Below, piece by piece: positions 18,500 to 27,925 of a DNA stretch of 32,932 bases. The notes beneath the pieces were generated by a model, which worked only from the letters and a program-made list of their open reading frames with translations, was not told the DNA's origin and searched no databases. The stretch covers positions 1-32,932 of the forward strand of contig JAIVHC010000010.1 in NCBI GenBank assembly GCA_020201305.1. Direction: 5' to 3'. Each line of letters begins with the position of its first letter. Position 1 is the stretch's first letter. The position numbers were made by a program, and so were the translations under genes. Source of the DNA: Geobacteraceae bacterium (lineage in GTDB: Bacteria; Desulfobacterota; Desulfuromonadia; Desulfuromonadales; Desulfuromonadaceae).

Positions 18500-19150
18500 A
18501 TGAGTGTTACACTTGCGCAGCAGAGGGTTAGAACAAAAATTTGCGGTATAACCTCGGCGGAAGATGCCCGTATGGCTGTTGCTGCCGGAGCCGATGCCAT
18601 CGGTCTGGTGTTTTATCGCGGAAGTAAACGCTGTGTAGATGTGGAGCAGGCACACCGGATCTGCGCCGCGCTGCCTCCATTTGTCACCCGCGTGGGACTT
18701 TTTGTTAATGAAGATGCCGAGACAATCCGCACCACCGTAGCCAGCTGTGAATTGGATATAGCCCAGCTGCATGGGGATGAAGATGCGGAAGGGTGCTTCA
18801 TTCCCGGGGTGAGGGTGGTAAAGGCTTTGCGCCTGCGCGAGGACACGGATATCCATGTGTGCGAGCCATACTGCAATGCGGGAGTAGAGGCTTTTTTGCT
18901 TGATGCCTGGGTCAAGGATGTCTATGGAGGTACGGGGACATGTGCCCCCTGGGATACTGCAGCACGCTTTGCGCGTGAGCATGACATCATCCTTGCCGGG
19001 GGCTTGAATCCAGCCAATGTGGCTGCGGCCATAGAGCATGTGAAACCTTACGCCGTGGATGTCTCCAGTGGAGTTGAGCGGAGCGCAGGGGTTAAAGATC
19101 CGCAGAAAGTGCGCACTTTTATTGCCAACGTTCTGCATTTAGCAGAATAG
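18500..19150 (+). CDS. trpF: Phosphoribosylanthranilate isomerase
   Basis: TrpF catalyses the Amadori rearrangement, the step before TrpC. The 216-residue TIM barrel shows KICGITSAEDARMAVAAGAD (catalytic cysteine), AIGLVFYRGSKRCV, VGLFVNE, QLHGDED, FLLDAW and the phosphate-binding AGGLNPANV and AVDVSSGVE. The ATG lies two bases after the trpC stop. Confidence 0.96.
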   Translation: MSVTLAQQRVRTKICGITSAEDARMAVAAGADAIGLVFYRGSKRCVDVEQAHRICAALPPFVTRVGLFVNEDAETIRTTVASCELDIAQLHGDEDAEGCFIPGVRVVKALRLREDTDIHVCEPYCNAGVEAFLLDAWVKDVYGGTGTCAPWDTAARFAREHDIILAGGLNPANVAAAIEHVKPYAVDVSSGVERSAGVKDPQKVRTFIANVLHLAE

Positions 19151-19154
19151 CTGC

Positions 19155-19205
19155 AATAGAAAAGCCCCACCGCCCCAAAGTCTGCCGACATCGAATTGCG
19201 GGGCT
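19155..19205 (+). other. Inverted repeat between trpF and trpB
   Basis: AGCCCC near 19164 can pair with GGGGCT near 19199-19204 across a large loop. There is no T run afterwards, so it is a weak stem rather than a convincing terminator; it could modulate transcription into trpB. Seen in sequence only. Confidence 0.25.
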
Positions 19206-19243
19206 ATACACAGCGCACGGGAAGTTTTACAGGAGAATTTTTT

Positions 19244-20437
19244 ATGTATACATATCCAGACGCACAGGGGAACTTCGGTCCTTTCGGGGGGCGCTATGTG
19301 GCGGAAACGCTGATGCCTGCCCTGCTGGAATTGGAGGAGGGTTATGCGGCCGCATGCGCCGATCCGGAATTTGCGCAGGAACTAGATTATTATCTGCACA
19401 ACTATGTGGGACGTCCCAATCCTCTGTATCATGCGGAACGCTTGAGTGAGCATCTCGGCGGTGCGCAGATATATCTTAAGCGTGAAGACCTCAACCATAC
19501 CGGAGCGCACAAGGTCAACAATACCGTGGGGCAGATACTTCTGGCACGGCGCATGGGCAAGGGCAAGGTCATTGCGGAAACCGGAGCGGGGCAGCACGGT
19601 GTGGCCACCGCTACGGTGGCTGCACGTTTCGGCTTGCAGTGTGATGTGTTCATGGGCGAGGAGGATATGCGGCGCCAATCCCTCAATGTATTCCGTATGA
19701 AACTCCTGGGAGCCGAGGTGCATCCGGTTAACAGCGGCACCGCGACCCTCAAGGATGCCATGAATGACGCGCTGCGCTACTGGGTAAGCAATGTGCGCGA
19801 CACCTTTTATGTTATCGGTACCGTTGCGGGACCTCATCCGTATCCGAAAATGGTGCGCGATTTCCAGGCTGTCATCGGGCGCGAGACCAAGGAACAGTTG
19901 CAGAAGAAGGTCGGACGTCTGCCCGATGTGTTGTTGGCGTGCATTGGCGGTGGTTCTAATGCCATGGGGCTGTTTTATCCCTTTGTCAACGATAAGCAGG
20001 TGCGTATGATAGGAGTGGAAGCGGCAGGGCACGGAATCGAGAGTGGGAAGCACGCTGCGAGTATAGGTGCTGGAGGGATTGGCATATTGCATGGCAACAA
20101 GACCTTTCTGCTTCAAAGTGCAGATGGGCAGATAGCGCACGCTCACTCCATCTCCGCCGGGCTTGATTACCCAGGCGTGGGTCCGGAACATGCGCTGCTC
20201 CATGAGCTCAAACGCGCCGAATATGTCTCCATTACCGATGCAGAAGCACTCGAAGGGTTCAAGCTGCTCAGCGAACTCGAGGGGATTATTCCAGCCCTGG
20301 AGAGTGCCCACGCCATCGCCCAGGTGGTGAAGATGGCGCCGCAGATGGATAAGGAAAATAATATAGTGGTGTGCCTGTCCGGTCGTGGAGACAAGGACAT
20401 GCATACGGTAGCAGACGCCTTTGGCGTCAACCTTTAA
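19244..20437 (+). CDS. trpB: Tryptophan synthase beta chain
   Basis: TrpB joins indole and serine to make tryptophan using pyridoxal phosphate. The ATG at 19244, after ACAGGAGAATTTTTT, gives 397 residues; the track start is upstream of the binding site. Lysine 90 in [10 protein letters not shown] is the cofactor lysine. [17 protein letters not shown] and the phosphate-binding IGGGSNAMG are present, with the C-terminal [12 protein letters not shown]. TrpB normally pairs with TrpA, but here trpA is 2.2 kb downstream behind two unrelated genes. Confidence 0.97.
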   Translation: MYTYPDAQGNFGPFGGRYVAETLMPALLELEEGYAAACADPEFAQELDYYLHNYVGRPNPLYHAERLSEHLGGAQIYLKREDLNHTGAHKVNNTVGQILLARRMGKGKVIAETGAGQHGVATATVAARFGLQCDVFMGEEDMRRQSLNVFRMKLLGAEVHPVNSGTATLKDAMNDALRYWVSNVRDTFYVIGTVAGPHPYPKMVRDFQAVIGRETKEQLQKKVGRLPDVLLACIGGGSNAMGLFYPFVNDKQVRMIGVEAAGHGIESGKHAASIGAGGIGILHGNKTFLLQSADGQIAHAHSISAGLDYPGVGPEHALLHELKRAEYVSITDAEALEGFKLLSELEGIIPALESAHAIAQVVKMAPQMDKENNIVVCLSGRGDKDMHTVADAFGVNL

Positions 20438-20446
20438 GGGGGATAG

Positions 20447-21754
20447 ATGCGTTTCGAAGAACTGGATATACCTGAACAACTGCGCCGCGGCATAGAGGCG
20501 CAGGGATTTACCGAACTTACCGAAGTACAGGAGCAGGCGATCCCTCTGGCCCTTGAGGGCAGGGATATTGCGGCTCAGGCGCAGACCGGCACCGGCAAGA
20601 CGGCCGCGTTTATTATCTCTTTGTATACGCGCCTCATGAATAGCTCCAGTAGCGCCGGCAAACAGCCCCGCGCCCTGGTGATCGCGCCAACGCGTGAACT
20701 GGTGGCGCAGATTGCCAGTGACGCCGAAGGGCTCACCGCCGATAGTCCCATAACCATGAAGGCGGTGTACGGGGGTGTCGATTACGATAAACAGCGCCAG
20801 GCTCTCGCGGCAGGGGTAGATGTTATTGTTGCCACGCCCGGACGTCTGATCGACTACGCAAAACAGAAGGTGTTTAACTTCAGCAAGATTGAGGTTCTGG
20901 TTATTGATGAAGCCGACCGTATGTTCGATATGGGTTTCATCCAGGACCTGCGTTTTATACTTCGGCGCCTGCCTGAGTACGACAAACGCCAGACCATGCT
21001 CTACTCCGCCACGTTATCCCCGCGGGTGATGGAACTGGCGTACGATTTTATGAATGACCCCGTCAAGATCCAGGTTGAGCCGGAACAAGTCACCGGTGCC
21101 GACATCGAGCAGGTGGTGTACCATGTAGGACGTTCGGAAAAAATTCCTTTCCTGCTGGGTCTTTTGCAGGGTCAGATGGCTGGCGGAAAGGTGATGGTAT
21201 TTGCCAACACCAAGCGTGAGACCGAATATGTTACCTCGGCGTTGCGTGAAAACGGGCATCGAGCGGCACTGATCTCCGGGGATTTGAACCAGCCCAAGCG
21301 GATGCGGATCCTGCAGGATTTTAAGGACGCCAAACTGGATGTTCTTGTCGCAACCGATGTCGCCTCGCGCGGCATTCATATTGATGATGTGACCCATGTG
21401 GTTAACTACGATGTTCCCCAGGATCCGGAAGATTACGTGCATCGCATCGGGCGGACTGCGCGTGCCGGGGCTACCGGCCTTGCAATTATGTTTGCCGATG
21501 AGGAACTGGTGTACAATCTCCCTCCCATTGAGGAATGCATCGGACATAAAATCCCTCATGATGTACCTATGGAGGAGATGTTCCGCTGGGATTTCAAACG
21601 CCCCCGCCGCCAGAAGCGCCGCCCGGCACCCGCGCCCAGAGGTAAAAAAGGTTCCGCACCCTCGAAGACCGCAGGCTCAGGTAAAGGAGGCGTGCGACCT
21701 AAGCCCGCGCCAAGGCGCAGACGCAATCCTAAGGATAATGAGCCGCGTACATGA
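20447..21754 (+). CDS. DEAD-box ATP-dependent RNA helicase
   Basis: This 435-residue protein has all the usual helicase motifs: the Q motif (FTELTEVQEQAIPL), AQTGTGKT at 45-52, PTRELVAQ, TPGRLID, DEAD at 154-157, SAT at 187-189, the second-domain VATDVASRGIH and HRIGRTARAG. After about residue 375 there is a basic, proline- and lysine-rich tail (RRPAPAPRGKK, PKPAPRRRRNP) likely to bind RNA. It resembles the RhlB/RhlE group, but I do not assign a symbol. It starts nine bases after the trpB stop, so it is probably in the trp transcript, and overlaps the following gene as ATGA. Confidence 0.93.
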   Translation: MRFEELDIPEQLRRGIEAQGFTELTEVQEQAIPLALEGRDIAAQAQTGTGKTAAFIISLYTRLMNSSSSAGKQPRALVIAPTRELVAQIASDAEGLTADSPITMKAVYGGVDYDKQRQALAAGVDVIVATPGRLIDYAKQKVFNFSKIEVLVIDEADRMFDMGFIQDLRFILRRLPEYDKRQTMLYSATLSPRVMELAYDFMNDPVKIQVEPEQVTGADIEQVVYHVGRSEKIPFLLGLLQGQMAGGKVMVFANTKRETEYVTSALRENGHRAALISGDLNQPKRMRILQDFKDAKLDVLVATDVASRGIHIDDVTHVVNYDVPQDPEDYVHRIGRTARAGATGLAIMFADEELVYNLPPIEECIGHKIPHDVPMEEMFRWDFKRPRRQKRRPAPAPRGKKGSAPSKTAGSGKGGVRPKPAPRRRRNPKDNEPRT

Positions 21755-22428
21755 GTGAAAAGAGTACGTCCGCCGGCCTGCTTGAATGTAGTCGCTGCGG
21801 GCGTCTGCGTACCTTTATGGATGAACTCAGTCCGCGTAAGGGGTTGAGTAAATCAGACTACTGGAGCAAGCCGGTGCCCGGATTCGGCCCCGCACACGCG
21901 CGCGTGTGGCTTGTGGGGCTTGCACCCGGGGCACATGGGGCGAATCGGACCGGGCGTCCGTTTACCGGGGATGGTGCGGGGGATTTTATGTACCCCTTAT
22001 TGCACCAAGCGGGTTTTTGTTCTGCTCCGGGGCATGAAATCCGGGCGGATGACGGACTTGAACTCTATGATCTGTATATCAGCAATGCAGTAAAGTGCTT
22101 ACCCCCGGATAATAAGCCCAATGCAGCAGAGTTTGCAGCATGTAGAACCTGGTTGTTTCATGAATGGCAGATGCTCACGGAGGTAAAGGTCATTCTTGCC
22201 CTCGGGCGCGGAGCTTTTACCAGTTTGCTTCATTTTTTCAAGCAACAGGGGCAGATAACACGCCTGGCAGACTACCCTTTTGTGCATGCAGGGGCGTATA
22301 AGGTCGGAGAAACTCAATGGCTTGTGCCGTGTTATCACACCAGCCGCTACAATATTCAGACCGGGCGTATGACAGTGCAGATGTTCGTGGATGTGTGTGC
22401 ACAGATCCATATTCTCTTGCGTGGGTAG
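21751..22428 (+). CDS. Uracil-DNA glycosylase, family 5-like (iron-sulfur type)
   Basis: Enzymes of this type cut uracil and related damaged bases from DNA. In the 225 residues, four cysteines (C13 and C16 in ECSRCG, C116 in VKCLPP, C131 in AACRTW) are spaced as in the [4Fe-4S] glycosylases. Motif A, GLAPGAHGANRTGRPFTGD at 56-74, is that of the UDGb (family 5) group, and YHTSRYNIQTGR near residue 195 is motif B. Family members usually have HPS where this has HTS. It overlaps the helicase stop by four bases. Family assignment rests on motif recognition. Confidence 0.85.
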   Translation: MSEKSTSAGLLECSRCGRLRTFMDELSPRKGLSKSDYWSKPVPGFGPAHARVWLVGLAPGAHGANRTGRPFTGDGAGDFMYPLLHQAGFCSAPGHEIRADDGLELYDLYISNAVKCLPPDNKPNAAEFAACRTWLFHEWQMLTEVKVILALGRGAFTSLLHFFKQQGQITRLADYPFVHAGAYKVGETQWLVPCYHTSRYNIQTGRMTVQMFVDVCAQIHILLRG

Positions 22429-22511
22429 TACTGCGCTATGTGTGCAGCATTTCGATTCACCTCGTGTGTATCCTCTGTCAGGTTCCTTTTTGAATTTGAA
22501 TAAAAAAGCGG

Positions 22512-22540
22512 TTGAAAGGGGCACAGTCAATACCTTAAAC
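22512..22540 (+). promoter_or_regulatory. Possible promoter ahead of trpA
   Basis: TTGAAA and TTAAAC are separated by 17 bases in the 204-base gap between the glycosylase gene and trpA. The -35 is good and the -10 is weak. It would let trpA-accD-folC be transcribed apart from trpB. Confidence 0.3.
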
Positions 22541-22599
22541 TCAAACGTCAACTTTCAGGGACTTTTGCATCGACCAGGCCGGTATTTTTACCTTACTCC

Positions 22600-22614
22600 G
22601 GCATCGTCGATGCC
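22600..22614 (+). promoter_or_regulatory. Short perfect palindrome upstream of trpA
   Basis: GGCATCG, T, CGATGCC is a 7-bp inverted repeat around one central base, ending 18 bases before the trpA ATG. It could be an operator half-site pair, or a hairpin near the binding site. No T tract follows, so it is not a terminator. Confidence 0.3.
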
Positions 22615-22632
22615 CGGTGAGACAGGATAAAC

Positions 22633-23439
22633 ATGGGGCGCATAGAAGATACATTTATACAGCTTAAACAGCAGAACCGCGCGGGTCTGATCCCTTTTAT
22701 AACCGCAGGTGATCCCGATATTGATACCACATTCGAGATTATGCGTACTCTGGAACAGGCCGGGGCGGATATTATCGAACTCGGCATGCCTTTTTCCGAT
22801 CCTGCCGCAGATGGACCCACCATTCAAGCCGCATCCCAGCGCGCTCTGGATGCAGGGACGTCTCTGGAGGATGTCCTCACACTAGTAGAGCGTTTCAGGT
22901 CGGTCTCGGATGTCCCGGTGGTGCTCATGGGATACTATAACCCCATCTATGTGTACGGTATGGAGCGTTTTGCCGCGCGTGCTGCACGTGCCGGAGTGGA
23001 TGGGCTTCTGCTGGTGGATGTACCCTTTGAACATCGAGGGGAAATCAGGGAGTATCTGGATCCCCACGCAATTCGCAGCATAACCCTTATCGCTCCTACT
23101 ACCATGGATAAGCGCACTCAGGAACTCTTGAACCAGACTGAAGGGTTTGTATACTATGTTTCTATGACTGGAGTCACAGGTACGACCTCCATCGATACCG
23201 ATTCCATCAGGGAGCGGGTTAGCCAGATACGCGAACTTAGCCCGGTCCCGGTTGCAGTAGGGTTCGGAATAACCACCGGTGCCGATGCGCGTCAGGTTGC
23301 AGGATTTGCGGATGCAGTCGTGGTCGGGAGTGCTCTGGTAAAGGTAATTCAGCGCTACAGTGGTAGTGCGGAATTACTGGATCAGGTGCGCGAATTTGTA
23401 AAAGATCTAAGGCGGGGAATTGAGCAGGCACAGAGTTAA
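22633..23439 (+). CDS. trpA: Tryptophan synthase alpha chain
   Basis: TrpA cleaves indole-3-glycerol phosphate and passes indole through a tunnel to TrpB. The 268 residues are complete, with FITAGDPD, the catalytic glutamate in IIELGMPFSDPAADGP, LMGYYNPIYVYG, VDGLLLVDVPFE (catalytic aspartate), YVSMTGVTG, VAVGFGI and VVGSALVK. It follows a 204-base gap after the glycosylase and leads into accD, as in relatives where trpA-accD-folC form one block. Confidence 0.96.
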   Translation: MGRIEDTFIQLKQQNRAGLIPFITAGDPDIDTTFEIMRTLEQAGADIIELGMPFSDPAADGPTIQAASQRALDAGTSLEDVLTLVERFRSVSDVPVVLMGYYNPIYVYGMERFAARAARAGVDGLLLVDVPFEHRGEIREYLDPHAIRSITLIAPTTMDKRTQELLNQTEGFVYYVSMTGVTGTTSIDTDSIRERVSQIRELSPVPVAVGFGITTGADARQVAGFADAVVVGSALVKVIQRYSGSAELLDQVREFVKDLRRGIEQAQS

Positions 23440-23500
23440 AACACTCTTCTAATCAAGGTTTAAAACCCAGGTTTCAAAACGTATAGAGCGAGGATCTATC

Positions 23501-24349
23501 ATGGCATGGTTTAAAAAGTCGAAGGCGCCGATAAAAGCAGTACAAAACAAAACAGTGCAGATGCCGGAGGGGTTGTGGGTAAAATGTAAAAACTGCTCTG
23601 AGATCATCTACGCCAAAGAGATCGAGCGCAATCTTAATGTGTGCCCCAAATGCGATTATCATTTTCGCATCAGTGCCCAAGCGAGGATAGATCTGGTGCT
23701 GGATAAAGGATCATTCGTAGAGATGGATGCGGATATTCAATCGACCGATTTTCTCGATTTTAAAGATAGCAAAAAATATAAAGATCGCATCAAGGCTTCG
23801 CTGGCAAAAGCGGGTGGAGGTGATGCTGTGATTTGCGGTGAGGGAAGTATTGAAGGGCTGCCCGTGGTGGTTTCCGTATTCGACTTCAGTTTCATGGGCG
23901 GCAGTATGGGGTCTGTGGTGGGGGAGAAAATAACCCGCGCCATTGAAAAAGGACTCGAAACCCGATCGCCGGTAATCATTTTCTCATGCTCCGGCGGTGC
24001 ACGCATGCAGGAGAGTATCCTGTCGCTGATGCAGATGGCTAAAACCAGCGCCGCGCTGGCTAAACTTAAGGAGGCCGGGCTCCCGTTTGTCTCGGTGCTC
24101 ACCGATCCAACTACCGGCGGGGTTACCGCAAGCTTTGCCATGCTCGGGGATATCAACATGACCGAGCCACGTGCCCTCATCGGTTTTGCCGGTCCCCGCG
24201 TAATTGAACAGACCATCCGCCAGAAACTGCCCCAGGGCTTCCAGCGCTCCGAGTATCTTCTGGAGCACGGCATGGTGGATATGATTGTCCCGCGCCAGGA
24301 GATGAAAGCCCGACTCTCGCAGGTGCTGCACGTCTTTATGGCTGCTTGA
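23501..24349 (+). CDS. accD: Acetyl-CoA carboxylase carboxyltransferase subunit beta
   Basis: With AccA, AccD transfers the carboxyl group from biotin to acetyl-CoA to give malonyl-CoA for fatty acid synthesis. The 282-residue protein is complete. Cysteines 29, 32, 48 and 51 (VKCKNC and VCPKC) form the N-terminal zinc ribbon. The crotonase-like core includes [27 protein letters not shown] and [17 protein letters not shown]. It is 15 bases upstream of folC. Confidence 0.97.
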   Translation: MAWFKKSKAPIKAVQNKTVQMPEGLWVKCKNCSEIIYAKEIERNLNVCPKCDYHFRISAQARIDLVLDKGSFVEMDADIQSTDFLDFKDSKKYKDRIKASLAKAGGGDAVICGEGSIEGLPVVVSVFDFSFMGGSMGSVVGEKITRAIEKGLETRSPVIIFSCSGGARMQESILSLMQMAKTSAALAKLKEAGLPFVSVLTDPTTGGVTASFAMLGDINMTEPRALIGFAGPRVIEQTIRQKLPQGFQRSEYLLEHGMVDMIVPRQEMKARLSQVLHVFMAA

Positions 24350-24364
24350 TCCGGTTTTATACGT

Positions 24365-25654
24365 ATGCACAGCGATGCCGCCCTGGATTACCTCTACAGC
24401 CTCGGGATGTTCGGAATCAAGCTCGGACTCGATAATATCCGGGGACTGCTTGAGCGCCTTGGCGACCCGCACACGCGCTACCCCATCATTCACGTAGCCG
24501 GAACCAACGGCAAAGGTTCGGTGTGCGCCTTTCTGGGGCAGATCTACACCCGGGGTGGCTACCGGGTCGGGGTTTACACATCTCCCCATCTCGAACAGTT
24601 CAATGAGCGTATCCGCATCGGATCAGAGTTAATCTCTACCCCGGAGGTGGCTGACCTGACCGCCGAGATCCGTGTTGCGGCACAAGAAATTCAGCCCACC
24701 TTTTTCGAATTTACCACCGCCATGGCTCTCCTGTACTTTGCACGCCAGAAGGTTGATCTTGTGGTGCTGGAAGTGGGGATGGGAGGACGTCTGGATGCCA
24801 CCAATGTGGTTGAGCCTGCCTTAAGTATTATTACCCCTGTTGCATATGACCATACCACCTATCTGGGGGATTCACTTTGCGCTATTGCGGCAGAAAAAGG
24901 GGGCATTGTCAAACCTGGAGTTCCTCTCGTGCTGGGAGTTCAGACGCCCGAGGTAGATATGTGCCTACACAGGATTGCCACCCGGGAACACGCGCCCTGT
25001 TATCGTTATGATATCGATTACCGCGTTGAGTGTATGGATGGTACTGCACCGGGGATGTTGAAGTTTGATATTACTACACCCCACCGATCCTGGCATGGGT
25101 TGGTGCCTGGGCTGCGGGGGCGGCATCAGGGTGAAAACCTCGGGTCAGCCCTGATGGCACTTGAAATACTTGAAAAGCAGGGGCTGAAGGTTGAGCCGGC
25201 TCAGGTTGTAGCAGCCGTTGCGCAAACATACTGGCCGGGTCGTCTTGAGTGGATCGGGACACCAGCAGCGTATCCCGGTAAAGTTCTGCTCGATGGTGCG
25301 CATAATCACGCGGGACTGATAGCCCTGCAGGATTATATGTTGGCGAATGCCCTTACATCTGTTCACTGGGTATGCGGTTTCAAAGAAGACAAGGATGCGC
25401 ATAACCTGGTTCCCGTGTTGCGTGATTATGTAAGGAGTTTTTATTCAGTGCCTGTTCCTGTAGAAGCACATTGGTCTCCACACGATCTTGTAGCTATAGC
25501 GACTTCAGTAGGCATGGAAGCTCAGGCGTATACCGGGGTTGAATCAGCATTGACCCGGGCGTTGGAGAACTGCCAGCCCCATGAGATTGTGCTGGTAGCG
25601 GGATCTCTGTTTCTAGTAGCTGAGGTGCGCCGAATAATGGATGCGCATATATAG
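24365..25654 (+). CDS. folC: Folylpolyglutamate synthase / dihydrofolate synthase
   Basis: FolC adds glutamate to dihydropteroate and to folates. The 429-residue Mur-ligase-type protein shows the ATP loop HVAGTNGKGSVCAFL near residue 45, YTSPHLEQFNERIRI, LEVGMGGRLDATNVV, the metal/substrate-site histidine in ITPVAYDHTTYLGD, AEKGGIVKPG and, in the C-terminal domain, VLLDGAHNHAG. It follows accD as in many bacteria. No defects seen. Confidence 0.95.
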   Translation: MHSDAALDYLYSLGMFGIKLGLDNIRGLLERLGDPHTRYPIIHVAGTNGKGSVCAFLGQIYTRGGYRVGVYTSPHLEQFNERIRIGSELISTPEVADLTAEIRVAAQEIQPTFFEFTTAMALLYFARQKVDLVVLEVGMGGRLDATNVVEPALSIITPVAYDHTTYLGDSLCAIAAEKGGIVKPGVPLVLGVQTPEVDMCLHRIATREHAPCYRYDIDYRVECMDGTAPGMLKFDITTPHRSWHGLVPGLRGRHQGENLGSALMALEILEKQGLKVEPAQVVAAVAQTYWPGRLEWIGTPAAYPGKVLLDGAHNHAGLIALQDYMLANALTSVHWVCGFKEDKDAHNLVPVLRDYVRSFYSVPVPVEAHWSPHDLVAIATSVGMEAQAYTGVESALTRALENCQPHEIVLVAGSLFLVAEVRRIMDAHI

Positions 25655-25662
25655 GGAAGTAG

Positions 25663-27760
25663 ATGCACATAGTAAAAAGATTTATATGTTTAAGTTTCAT
25701 TATGCTGGGGGGCGCATCACTTGGTGTGTTGCTCAGTGGTTGGAATTTCGCGTCTGCTGCTGGGTATGAATCAACTCCGGTCTCGCTTGAAGCGGATACC
25801 CTGGAGCGGGATGCAGCTACGTGATTCCACTAATGATATGGCTGATGCAACCGGGCACGTATTTCTCAGGGATACTGACGGTTATTTGTACGGTGAGCAG
25901 ATGCAGGTCGATATGGATAGTGCCACCGGTGTGGCATACAGCGGGGGCGGGTTTATCTCCGCCTACGATTTCCGCCTCAGCGGGAGCGAGATAGAAAAAC
26001 TCTCGGAAGATCGCTACCGGGTGGAAGATGGTTTTTTTACCACCTGCGAAGGACGGGTGCCGGCGTGGAAATTCGGCGCGCGTAGCGTAAACGTTACGCG
26101 GGAAGGCTTTGCCAAAGCAAGGCATGTGAGGTTCTATCTCAAAGATATCCCTGTCCTGTATCTCCCCTATGTTGTGTATCCGGTCAAAACCAAGCGCAGC
26201 TCTGGGTTTTTGATCCCCATGGCGGGGTACTCAAGTGACCGCGGCACCCAGGCCTCTCTGGCCTATTATCAGGTGCTGGGGCAGAACCAGGACGCCACCC
26301 TGTATCTGGATAATTTTTCCAAAATGGGACTCGGAACCGGAGTTGAATATCGCTACATCTTCGGGCAGGACAACGAGGGGATTGCTAATCTATACTATGT
26401 TTTCGCCTACGGTGATTCCAACTACGATGACCTTTCGGATCGCTATGCGTGGCGCTGGGACCACCTGGGGACACTTCCCGGTAATGTGCGCTTCAGTGCG
26501 GATACGGAGTACGTAAGTGAACGCGACTATTTTGAAGATTTCGGCACTGTGGCGGAAGAGTATGATAAGGATGAGGTGGAATCCACTGTGGCATTCAGCC
26601 GTACGTGGGGTAATCTTTCTCTAACCTCCCAGTTTCTCTATACCAAGGATCTTGAAGTGGGGGCAGACAACGACAGAACCCTGCAGCGCTTGCCTGAGGT
26701 TCAGCTCGACTACATGCGCACCCGTATTGCAGATTCGCCATTTTATGCCAGATTAGAATCAAGTGGTACTCACTTCTGGCGTCGCAAGGGCCTGACCGGA
26801 ACCCGCTTCAATATCCGCCCTTCATTGTCGGCGTCTTTTATGCCACTGGGAGTGTTTGAACTAGAGCCGGAGGTAGGTTATCGCCAGCGTATCTACTCCA
26901 CCTCCGCAGATCGCTACACGCGCGAGGAGGAGGGATATGAACATGCGGAAAATTGGGATTTTTCCACGCGTATGGCAACCAGAGTGTCGAGAGTTTTTGC
27001 CCTTGCCGATACGGGTCTCACCAAGATTCAGCACAGTATAGAGCCGGAAGTCACCTATTTCTATACCCCACGCAAGGATCAGGATCATCTCCCCTATTTT
27101 GACAGTGAAGATCGGATAGAACATCAGAACAAAGTGGAGTATGCCCTGGTAAACCGATTCACGGGGAAATTTAAGGATGAGCAGGGTACTCCAACCTATC
27201 GCGAACTGGCGTATTTTAAACTCTCGCAGGAATATGATATATGGGTAAGTCGTAAAGAACGCGAAGAGCGCTACAATTACGACCGCTTCTCCAATATAGA
27301 GGGGGAGTTGATTCTGCGCCCCTTTTCTTTCTGGAGTGTTGACCTTGATTCGACGTATAACCCGCATGAGAACAAACTTGAGGAGTTCAACGCCCGCACC
27401 ACCTATAACACTGCACCCGAGCGGAGTCTTTCGCTGGAGTATCGTTACAACCGTGACACCTCAGAGTACGTGGCTGCGAAGGTAGAACTGGATCTGCTTA
27501 AACCTGTGTATTTGATCTATGAAAAACGCCACGACATTATGGAGTCCGAGCGCTTGGAGAATGTGGTGCACTTGGAATACCGCGCTCAGTGCTGGAGTTT
27601 GTATGTAAGCTACCGCGATCGCCTCGATGATCATGAAATCATGCTGGGTTTTGCCCTGACCGGTGCAGGTCACGTTGCCAGGATCGGTGGCAGTCTCGGG
27701 CTGGAAAATGATGATGACAACGATGGCTACAATGACAGTAGTGTCGGAGATATCCCCTGA
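25663..27760 (+). pseudogene. lptD: LPS-assembly protein LptD, frameshifted by a small deletion near the N-terminus
   Basis: LptD is the outer-membrane barrel that inserts lipopolysaccharide. A start at ATG 25663 gives a signal peptide (KRFICLSFIMLGGASLGVLL, then SAAGYES) and the first strand SLEADTLERDAAT, then TGA at 25822. One base out of frame the gene resumes as STNDMADATGHVFLRDTDG and continues to 27760, with GFFTTCEGRVPAWKFGA, YLKDIPVLYLPYVVYPVKT (typical LptD) and the late cysteine in RAQCWSLYVSYRDRLDDHE. About 25-30 residues of the periplasmic OstA-like domain appear to be missing. The track's ORF from 25721 uses a false start and would lack a signal peptide. The end is an acidic tail (NDDDNDGYNDSS). 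Confidence 0.88.
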
Positions 27761-27773
27761 AAGTGATATCTCC
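27746..27773 (+). other. Hairpin across the lptD stop codon
   Basis: GGAGATATC and GATATCTCC form a perfect 9-bp stem around a 10-base loop that contains the lptD TGA. There is no T run after it, so it is not a standard intrinsic terminator. It may protect the 3' end of the message. Confidence 0.45.
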
Positions 27774-27869
27774 AGCAGGGGTGTCTACGGGGGCTATCTT
27801 TTATCTGAGAAACAGGTATGCTACAGCAAGAGTACGGAGGTATGATTCCCCGTATGTGATTTCAGAGAG

Positions 27870-27896
27870 AAGCGGGAAAAAGGTGTAGTCCCGCTT
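27870..27896 (+). terminator. Possible terminator upstream of the J-domain gene
   Basis: AAGCGGGA and TCCCGCTT form an 8-bp GC-rich stem with an 11-base loop. Only a short T run (TTT) ends the stem and the next bases are CACC, so termination would be weak. It lies in the 165-base gap between lptD and the J-domain gene. Confidence 0.4.
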
Positions 27897-27925
27897 TCAC
27901 CAACAGGTACAATTCCTCTTCTGGC

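Noticed and set aside
19382-20479. 365-residue ORF on the minus strand opposite trpB
   Set aside because: It is the shadow of the trpB coding frame, has no recognisable domain and no binding site.
22391-22630. 79-residue ORF between the glycosylase gene and trpA
   Set aside because: It overlaps the glycosylase end and the trpA leader and looks like non-coding sequence.
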